Positions 1 to 3,905 of a stretch of DNA of 5,748 nt are shown piece after piece. Numbering within the stretch: position 1 is the first letter of the stretch; each line of letters opens with the position of its first letter. The notes beneath the pieces were generated by a model that was given only the letters and a program-made list of their open reading frames with translations, did not search any database and had not been told where the DNA came from. Source of the stretch: Desulfovibrio sp. (GTDB lineage Bacteria > Desulfobacterota > Desulfovibrionia > Desulfovibrionales > Desulfovibrionaceae); contig JAAUYW010000095.1 of assembly GCA_014804915.1 (NCBI GenBank), forward strand, positions 1 through 5,748, written 5' to 3'. The position numbers were made by a program, and so were the translations under genes.

Positions 1-2
1 AT

Positions 3-116
3 GACCAGGAGCGCAGGCTGACATTGCTGGAAGCGCATTTTGGCGAAACCCAGGCCCTGATCGTCGAAATCCGGGCCGACATCAAGACGCTTCTGTCAGG
101 AGGGGCAAGGCATTGA
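3..116 (+). CDS. C-terminal end of a small unrecognised phage gene (5' truncated by the window)
   Basis: The frame beginning at base 3 is open from the left edge and stops at TGA 114-116, giving 37 residues (DQERRLTLLEAHFGE... to ...LLSGGARH). The piece is strongly charged with regularly spaced Leu/Ile, consistent with an amphipathic helix or short coiled coil. No ATG occurs in frame, so the gene starts upstream of the window. Its last bases overlap the TTG start of the next gene (TTGA, four bases), and the ribosome site for that gene lies inside its 3' end, so the two are probably translationally coupled. Position just before a head-tail joining gene suggests a head or neck accessory protein, but I do not recognise the family and assign no function. 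The other two forward frames fit worse: frame 1 stops at once. Confidence 0.6.
   Translation, partial: DQERRLTLLEAHFGETQALIVEIRADIKTLLSGGARH
98..105 (+). promoter_or_regulatory. Shine-Dalgarno site that decides the TTG start at 113
   Basis: AGGAGGGG lies seven bases before TTG 113-115. The first in-frame ATG (131) is 25 bases away and has no purine-rich site of its own, so this site favours TTG as the start. Confidence 0.6.
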
Positions 117-451
117 GTCTGCATGAGCAAATGGCCGCTGACCTCGGCAATGTCTTTTTCAATCTCGACGAGTTCGCCTGCGTTCATGAAATCATAGGCA
201 GGCAGATCAGCTGCATTGTGGATGAGGAGCATGGCGGCGCTGCAAGCGGCGCGGCTGACGGCTTTGCGGATCAAAGCTCGATTGGCCTCCTGCAGTGCGA
301 CCGCGTTGTTCTCTGCCAGGCCGCGGATCTCGTGCCCCAGCCCCTGCCAGGCGAGAAAATCACAATGGACGGCTCCTACTGGCTTGTGGCCGATTCCGGA
401 GTTGTGGAAACAGAAGGCCTGCTCAAACTGCCGCTGGTGAGGGCGTACTGA
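113..451 (+). CDS. Phage head-tail joining / attachment-like protein
   Basis: This 112-residue protein probably acts at the virion neck, joining the portal-bearing capsid to the tail. The visible signature is near the N-terminus: NVFFNLDEFA followed by a short beta-rich stretch (IIGRQISCIVDEE). A small all-beta C-terminal half follows, with a PLPGEKITMDGSYWLV strand-turn-strand and a final LLKLPL strand. This resembles the head-tail joining family (FF..dEFA, G..i..i.d, G..y.V) and matches its usual length of about 100-120 residues. The TTG start is preferred because of the AGGAGGGG site seven bases upstream; an ATG 18 bases downstream would remove only six residues. The stop shares one base with the next ATG (TGATG). 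Placement before a Z-like and a terminator-like gene fits. The identification rests on pattern memory of the family, not an alignment. Another small neck or tail-completion protein is the main alternative. Confidence 0.62.
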   Translation: MSLHEQMAADLGNVFFNLDEFACVHEIIGRQISCIVDEEHGGAASGAADGFADQSSIGLLQCDRVVLCQAADLVPQPLPGEKITMDGSYWLVADSGVVETEGLLKLPLVRAY

Positions 452-1083
452 TGTCGGATCCAAATGTAATGTTTCTCAAATTTGAATTTGAGAATACCAG
501 AGGCCTCGAGCTTTTGTCTGACTTTCATAATGATGTTCCCATACGACATGAGATTCATCAGGCGATTGGGAGCGCCATTAAACGCACAGGCACATATGTT
601 AACAAGCATATTGCGCGCTTGATTATGGATGAGAGCTACCTCAAGGCGGGATATATCAAGAAAAACTTGAGGTTGAGTGTAAAAGGCTCCCATTATGATA
701 ACTATATTTTCGCCATTATCAGGGCTAGCGGCGATCCAATCCCTGCGCACAAATTCAAGCTTGTGCCAAACCGTGTAACCACCAGAAAACAGATGCAGTC
801 CAAGTCGTGGCCAGCGCCCTCCTACAAGATTGGCCCGAAGGACAAGCTGCGATCAGGCATTGAGCCAGGATATTCCAAGCCGTGGATAGGACTGACTTCG
901 GAGGGCAAAAAGGCCATGTATCACAGGCAAAATGGCTCTTCACATCGCTCTTATGTCGTTGGTCCAAGAATTAATTATTTCGCCAGCTTTGACAGAATCT
1001 TCTTCCATGCCTTTGACGGAGCCCAGGAAGTTTTTGAAAAACGCCTTGAGCACGAAATCGACTACAGGCTGAAACTCTCATGA
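451..1083 (+). CDS. Minor tail protein Z-like (neck/tail completion) protein
   Basis: This 210-residue basic protein has the layout of prophage minor tail protein Z. Near residues 32-55 there is an alpha-helical segment of the type A..A..rT..yv.k.iar.I. It is followed by YLKAGYIKKNLRL, a strand with the I.A...PIPA.KF motif (about residues 86-102), a basic variable middle (RVTTRKQM...SYKIGPKD), and a C-terminal part with VVGPRINYF and a final amphipathic helix. In lambda, gpZ is needed to complete tails so that they join heads; the same role is inferred here. The start at ATG 451 has GGTGAGGG seven bases upstream and overlaps the previous stop by one base. An upstream in-frame ATG at 295 would overlap the preceding gene by 157 bases and add a nonsensical Arg/Pro-rich extension, so it is rejected. 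Base composition is unusual: about 46% GC over the gene and about 40% in its first 270 bases by hand count, against about 65% just downstream. This suggests separate acquisition. Confidence 0.66.
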   Translation: MSDPNVMFLKFEFENTRGLELLSDFHNDVPIRHEIHQAIGSAIKRTGTYVNKHIARLIMDESYLKAGYIKKNLRLSVKGSHYDNYIFAIIRASGDPIPAHKFKLVPNRVTTRKQMQSKSWPAPSYKIGPKDKLRSGIEPGYSKPWIGLTSEGKKAMYHRQNGSSHRSYVVGPRINYFASFDRIFFHAFDGAQEVFEKRLEHEIDYRLKLS

Positions 1084-1595
1084 GCGCGTTCCTGCTTTTG
1101 ACCTCCCTGCGCGAGTATCTTGCCCCGCTTTTGGCGGAACTGCCGCTGGCGACGCATGAGCGGGCGCAGGACGCGCGGGTTCCCGAAGGACAAATCCCCT
1201 GCAAGCCCTGCAAGGTCCTCATCGGCTCCATGCCGCCAACCACCCAGGACGCGCTCTCCGCCGCGCCATTCGCGCTCTTGCAGCTTCTGGAGGGCAGGCG
1301 CGATGAAAACGGCATTGACCAGATCCGCCTGGCAATCCGCGTCTGCATTGTGAATTCGGAGCATGAGGCTGCCGAAAACGACCTGCACAACCTGATCTCG
1401 CAAATCCGGCTCTGGCTGTGCGCTTTGCCTGGCGGCGTCATCGGCAAGACCTTCCGGCTTGAGCCAGATTGCGAGCTGGAATGGAGCAGGCCTGACGAGC
1501 AGGTTGCGCCCTTTCTCCAGGCTTTCATATTTACGAACTGGCAAACCCGCGCCGCAGGCGCCGAGGTCTCGCCCTATATGGTGGATTACGAATAG
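1080..1595 (+). CDS. Probable tail terminator, Mu gp37-like
   Basis: This 171-residue protein lies immediately before the sheath gene, the position of Mu gp37, whose family contributes the tail terminator ring that caps the tube and sheath and receives the head. The layout fits. An N-terminal helix (about 1-22) is followed by a linker containing PCKVLIGSMPP, then FALLQLLEGRRDENG, a central strand IRLAIRVCIV, the helix NDLHNLISQIRLWL, and a closing strand-rich part (FRLEPDCELEW ... FLQAFIFTNW). The pattern of a strand, an acidic helix carrying D..N.I..I, then paired strands ending in an aromatic W is typical of terminator folds. ATG 1080 overlaps the previous TGA by four bases (ATGA), with no strong ribosome site, so translational coupling is likely. 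The family assignment comes from context plus fold pattern. A different tail-completion protein is possible. Confidence 0.55.
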   Translation: MSAFLLLTSLREYLAPLLAELPLATHERAQDARVPEGQIPCKPCKVLIGSMPPTTQDALSAAPFALLQLLEGRRDENGIDQIRLAIRVCIVNSEHEAAENDLHNLISQIRLWLCALPGGVIGKTFRLEPDCELEWSRPDEQVAPFLQAFIFTNWQTRAAGAEVSPYMVDYE

Positions 1596-1599
1596 GAGG
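1594..1599 (+). promoter_or_regulatory. Shine-Dalgarno of the sheath gene, overlapping the preceding stop
   Basis: AGGAGG begins inside the TAG stop (1593-1595) of the previous gene, four bases before ATG 1604. A terminating ribosome is therefore placed directly on the next initiation site. It is the strongest ribosome site of the first half, which fits a protein needed in many copies. Confidence 0.7.
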
Positions 1600-1603
1600 C
1601 AAC

Positions 1604-2938
1604 ATGAGTCAATACAGGCACGGAGCCTACTCCCGCGAAAAACAGACTTCGCTTGTGACTCCGGTTCTGGCGGAATCCGCCATGCCGGTGGTCGTCGGCG
1701 TCGCGCCAGTGCATACGCTTGAGCTTGGCAGGCCGGTTCCGGTCAACGAGCCAAAGCTCTGCTATAGCTTGCCTGAGTTCGAGAATTACTTCGGCAAGCC
1801 CGGCCCTGGCGACAATCCCGAGGATTTCAGGCTCTGGCAAATGGCCTATGTCTATTTCCAGATGTACAAGGCCGCGCCGCTTGTCGCAATCAATGTCTTT
1901 GATCCGAAAAGGCACACGAGCGAAAAGCCTGTCGGCCCGGGCTTTTCCAGCACAAGCCCTGACGGCGAAATCGGAGAGGGCGAGGTCGAGTTTCCGGAAG
2001 AGTATCCGGACCCCTCAAAAGTTACGGCTGGCGACATTATCGGTGAAACCTCGCCTGCCGGCGTCCGCACTGGCCTTGCCCTGGTGGAGGAGGTCTTTCC
2101 GAGAACGCGCCTTACGCCTGGTGTGATCATGGCGCCAGGGTTTTCCAAGATCCCGGCAGTCGCCAAGGCGATTGAAACCTCCTGCGTGAGCATCAACGGC
2201 GTATTCCGGGCCAGCGGCATAATTGAAATCCCGGACGAAGTCGAGATCTACTCGGATGCCCCGGCCTGGCTCAACGACAACAACCTCTGCGACAAGGAAG
2301 GCAACACAATCGCCTTTTTTGGCGACTGCCTCTACAACGGCAAAATCCAGCCCGGCTCCGCGCACCTGGCAGGCTGCATGGGCAGGCGCGATTATGACAA
2401 TGGCGGCGTTCCCTACTGGAGCCCGTCCAACTCGCAGCTTGAATGCGAGGGCATGGTTCACGCCGGCAAGGAGCTGTTTCTCACGCTTGCCGAGGCCAAC
2501 TACCTCAATGGCAACGGCATTGTCACCGGCCTGAACTGGATCGGCGGCCTGCGCTGCTGGGGCAACCGCACAACCGCCTATCCTGGCGTGACGGACGTAA
2601 AGGACTCGATGATTCCCGTGCGCCGCATGTTTTCCTGGGTTTCCAACACCGTGATCCTGACAAACATGCAGCATGTGGACGCGCCAATCCGGCGCCGCCA
2701 GATTGAGACCGTGCAGGACTCCATTGACTTCTGGCTCAACGGCCTGGTTTCCCAGGATTACATTCTTGGCGGCCGCTGCACATTCGAGGGCGCGGACAAC
2801 CCCACTCTTGACCTCATGGACGGCATTGTGCGCTGGCACATCTATCTGACGCCTCCCTCTCCGGCCCGCGAGCTTGAGTTCACGCTTGAGTATGATCCGG
2901 CCTATCTTGACACCCTTTTTGTGAGCACGGGGGCATAG
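1604..2938 (+). CDS. Contractile tail sheath protein
   Basis: This 444-residue protein belongs to the tail sheath family (P2 FI / Mu L type). Sheath subunits polymerise around the tube in an extended state and contract to drive it through the host envelope. The N-terminus (MSQYRHGAYSREKQTS) corresponds to the sheath arm of P2 FI (also H.G...). It is followed by the conserved PVVVGVAPVH strand and a P.N.P.LCYSLPEFENYFG segment. The best diagnostic region is residues 314-323, GGLRCWGNRT, matching the FWGNRT motif of P2-type sheaths. After it comes the C-terminal domain, with the IRRRQIETVQDSIDFWLN helix and a final LTPPSPARELEFTLEYD strand pair that forms the inter-subunit handshake. It is longer than P2 FI (about 395 residues). 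The excess includes an acidic linker at about residues 106-137, with eight Asp/Glu between D120 and D136. The start is fixed by AGGAGG. The tube gene follows after one base. Confidence 0.95.
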   Translation: MSQYRHGAYSREKQTSLVTPVLAESAMPVVVGVAPVHTLELGRPVPVNEPKLCYSLPEFENYFGKPGPGDNPEDFRLWQMAYVYFQMYKAAPLVAINVFDPKRHTSEKPVGPGFSSTSPDGEIGEGEVEFPEEYPDPSKVTAGDIIGETSPAGVRTGLALVEEVFPRTRLTPGVIMAPGFSKIPAVAKAIETSCVSINGVFRASGIIEIPDEVEIYSDAPAWLNDNNLCDKEGNTIAFFGDCLYNGKIQPGSAHLAGCMGRRDYDNGGVPYWSPSNSQLECEGMVHAGKELFLTLAEANYLNGNGIVTGLNWIGGLRCWGNRTTAYPGVTDVKDSMIPVRRMFSWVSNTVILTNMQHVDAPIRRRQIETVQDSIDFWLNGLVSQDYILGGRCTFEGADNPTLDLMDGIVRWHIYLTPPSPARELEFTLEYDPAYLDTLFVSTGA

Positions 2939-2939
2939 C

Positions 2940-3461
2940 ATGGGCAACCAGATACCGCAGCTTCTGATCAACGCGAAAGTCTATAACGCGAGCAAGGCGC
3001 TTCTGGGCATGGCTGACGCCGAGATCAGCGATCTCGAATACCTGACAGAGTCAATCGCAGGCCTTGGCATTGCCGGTGAAATTGACCTGCCAGCCCTTGG
3101 CCATCTCAAATCGATCACGCTCAAGCTGAAGTGGAATTCGGTCTGCGAATCGGCAATCGAGCTTCTGGCTCCCAAGAGCCACCAGCTCGAGATTTACGCA
3201 AGCCTCCAGAACTGGTCCTACAGCGAGGGCGTTCTCAAGCCAGTAGGCTGCCGCGTGTCCGCCCGGGCTGTTCCGAAAAAGTCCGGCGTCGGCAAGTTCG
3301 AGCCTGCCAAGAAAATGGAGCCTGAGAGCGAGTTTGAGGTTTACTACCTGAAAATGGCGATTGGCGGCGCAAACATGCTGGAATTTGACAAGTTCAACTT
3401 CAAGTGCGCGATCAGCGGCACTGACTACCTGGCTGACGTCAGAAGCCAGCTCGGATTGTAG
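2940..3461 (+). CDS. Major tail tube protein, P2 FII type
   Basis: This 173-residue protein builds the inner tube through which DNA passes and on which the sheath assembles. It follows the P2 FII pattern throughout. An N-terminal strand carries N.KVYN.....G.A, leading into the EISDLEYLTESIAG helix/loop region. GEIDLPALGHLKSITLKLKW matches the segment of FII where the membrane-distal strands begin, and a long hairpin follows with SYSEGVLKPVGCRVSARA. The C-terminal half has the ESEFEVYYLKMAIGGANMLEF strands and the terminal DYLADVRSQLGL, equivalent to the ...R..IGL end of FII. Length matches the family (about 170). ATG 2940 lies one base after the sheath stop. The ribosome site is only a G-rich run (GGGGG, 2929-2933), so translation is likely coupled to the sheath. 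Sheath followed by tube is the invariant order in P2- and Mu-like phages. Confidence 0.94.
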   Translation: MGNQIPQLLINAKVYNASKALLGMADAEISDLEYLTESIAGLGIAGEIDLPALGHLKSITLKLKWNSVCESAIELLAPKSHQLEIYASLQNWSYSEGVLKPVGCRVSARAVPKKSGVGKFEPAKKMEPESEFEVYYLKMAIGGANMLEFDKFNFKCAISGTDYLADVRSQLGL

Positions 3462-3465
3462 GAGG
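3460..3465 (+). promoter_or_regulatory. Shine-Dalgarno of the tail chaperone gene, overlapping the tube stop
   Basis: AGGAGG overlaps the last two bases of the tube TAG stop (3459-3461), five bases before ATG 3471. This repeats the TAGGAGGC arrangement found in front of the sheath gene. Confidence 0.7.
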
Positions 3466-3470
3466 CGTAA

Positions 3471-3740
3471 ATGGGCAAGATTGATACGCGCCGCGAGGTG
3501 GAGATCAGCCTTGATTTTCCGGTGCAGCTGCCAGACCGGATTCTGGATCGTGTCGTGATGCGGCGGCCGAAACTGAGCGACCTGCTGGCTGCGCCCATTC
3601 GCGATACCAGCGATCTGGATGGCGAGATGCGCCTTTATGCCAGGCTCTGCGATCTTGTGCCTGATGAATTGCAGGAGCTGGATATGGCGGATTACGAGAA
3701 AATCCAGAAGCAGTATCTGCTTTTTCGCGGCCAGGATTAG
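3471..3740 (+). CDS. Tail assembly chaperone, gpE / Mu gp41-like
   Basis: This 89-residue cytoplasmic chaperone is expected to bind the tape measure protein and recruit tube subunits during tail assembly; it is not kept in the virion. The visible family pattern is an N-terminal V.I.LDFPVQL strand, then RVVMRRPKLSDLLAA (the l.lRrP...D signature of the E/41/14 family), then a helical acidic C-terminal half (ARLCDLVPDELQELDMADYEKIQKQYLLF). Length is typical. Its place between tube and tape measure genes is the invariant position of this chaperone. The stop is TAG 3738-3740. Just before it lie CTT (3720-3722) and TTT (3723-3725) in a T5 run, where ribosomes can change frame into the overlapping downstream reading frame. 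As in P2 and Mu, a longer chaperone is therefore probably made as a minor product, here about 138-139 residues. Confidence 0.88.
   Translation: MGKIDTRREVEISLDFPVQLPDRILDRVVMRRPKLSDLLAAPIRDTSDLDGEMRLYARLCDLVPDELQELDMADYEKIQKQYLLFRGQD
3706..3724 (+). other. Hairpin abutting the T5 run at the end of the chaperone gene
   Basis: AAGCAG (3708-3713), a three-base loop TAT, and CTGCTT (3717-3722) form a perfect six-pair inverted repeat. It can extend by one G-U and one A-U pair to 3706/3724. The right arm runs into the T5 run (3721-3725). The shape resembles a weak intrinsic terminator, or a structure that influences frameshifting. The short T-run and the in-gene position argue against efficient termination. 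Confidence 0.45.
3721..3726 (+). other. Candidate ribosomal frameshift site (TTTTTC) between chaperone frames
   Basis: Zero-frame codons read CTG CTT TTT CGC. The downstream partner frame is +1, equivalent to -2. A peptidyl-tRNA on TTT (3723-3725) can slip back two bases and still pair with TTT (3721-3723). It can also slip forward one base onto TTC (3724-3726), the cognate codon of the usual Phe tRNA. Both slips enter the frame that ends at 3888, giving 139 or 138 residues. No canonical -1 heptamer is present, and -1 is the wrong frame. Confidence 0.5.
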
Positions 3741-3743
3741 CCC

Positions 3744-3750
3744 GAAGGAA
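3744..3750 (+). promoter_or_regulatory. Shine-Dalgarno-like site for the small GpE'-like frame
   Basis: GAAGGAA ends six bases before ATG 3757. It supports independent initiation of the small downstream frame, in addition to or instead of frameshifting. Confidence 0.45.
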
Positions 3751-3756
3751 GCCAGA

Positions 3757-3888
3757 ATGGCTGCGTTATGCCTCTGCAGGCTGACAAACTGGGGACTTGG
3801 CGATGTTCTGGATTTGACCTGGACGGAGCTTCAGGACTGGCTTGAAGATGCGATCGAACTGGAAAAGCAGATTAATGCCCGCAAGTAA
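3757..3888 (+). CDS. GpE'-like small tail assembly partner (stand-alone or frameshift extension of the chaperone)
   Basis: The 43-residue frame contains W12, W22, E24-L25, W28 and A32 in the spacing of the P2 E' family, seen here as TNWGLGDVLDLTWTELQDW followed by an acidic helix. In P2 this sequence is made as the C-terminal extension of gpE by frameshifting, and the extended form is essential for tail assembly. Here the frame is open well upstream of ATG 3757, through the T5 run at 3721-3725, so a fused product is possible. It would join chaperone residue 85 to an FAARISPKEAR linker and then this domain. The ATG also has a GAAGGAA ribosome site, so separate translation is equally possible; the interval given is this stand-alone form. 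Tape measure translation starts 17 bases after the stop. The tryptophan pattern and position make the family assignment fairly secure. The mode of expression is unresolved. Confidence 0.68.
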   Translation: MAALCLCRLTNWGLGDVLDLTWTELQDWLEDAIELEKQINARK

Positions 3889-3905
3889 TCTCTTCAGGAT
3901 GTCCA

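Noticed and set aside
295..450. Upstream ATG extension of the Z-like gene
   Set aside because: It would overlap the head-tail joining gene by 157 bases and adds an Arg/Pro/Cys-rich peptide typical of an off-frame reading. ATG 451 has a good ribosome site and a one-base stop/start overlap.
2015..2971. Long reverse-strand open frame (318 codons) opposite the sheath gene
   Set aside because: It is complementary to a clearly recognisable sheath gene. Its composition (Ala/Val/His/Gly/Arg-rich) is what GC-rich antisense frames give, and no family features are visible.
3708..3725. Intrinsic transcription terminator ending the chaperone gene
   Set aside because: The stem has only three G-C pairs in six, the T-run is five bases with two inside the stem, and the tape measure gene downstream must be transcribed from the same operon. 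Recorded instead as a hairpin of uncertain role.
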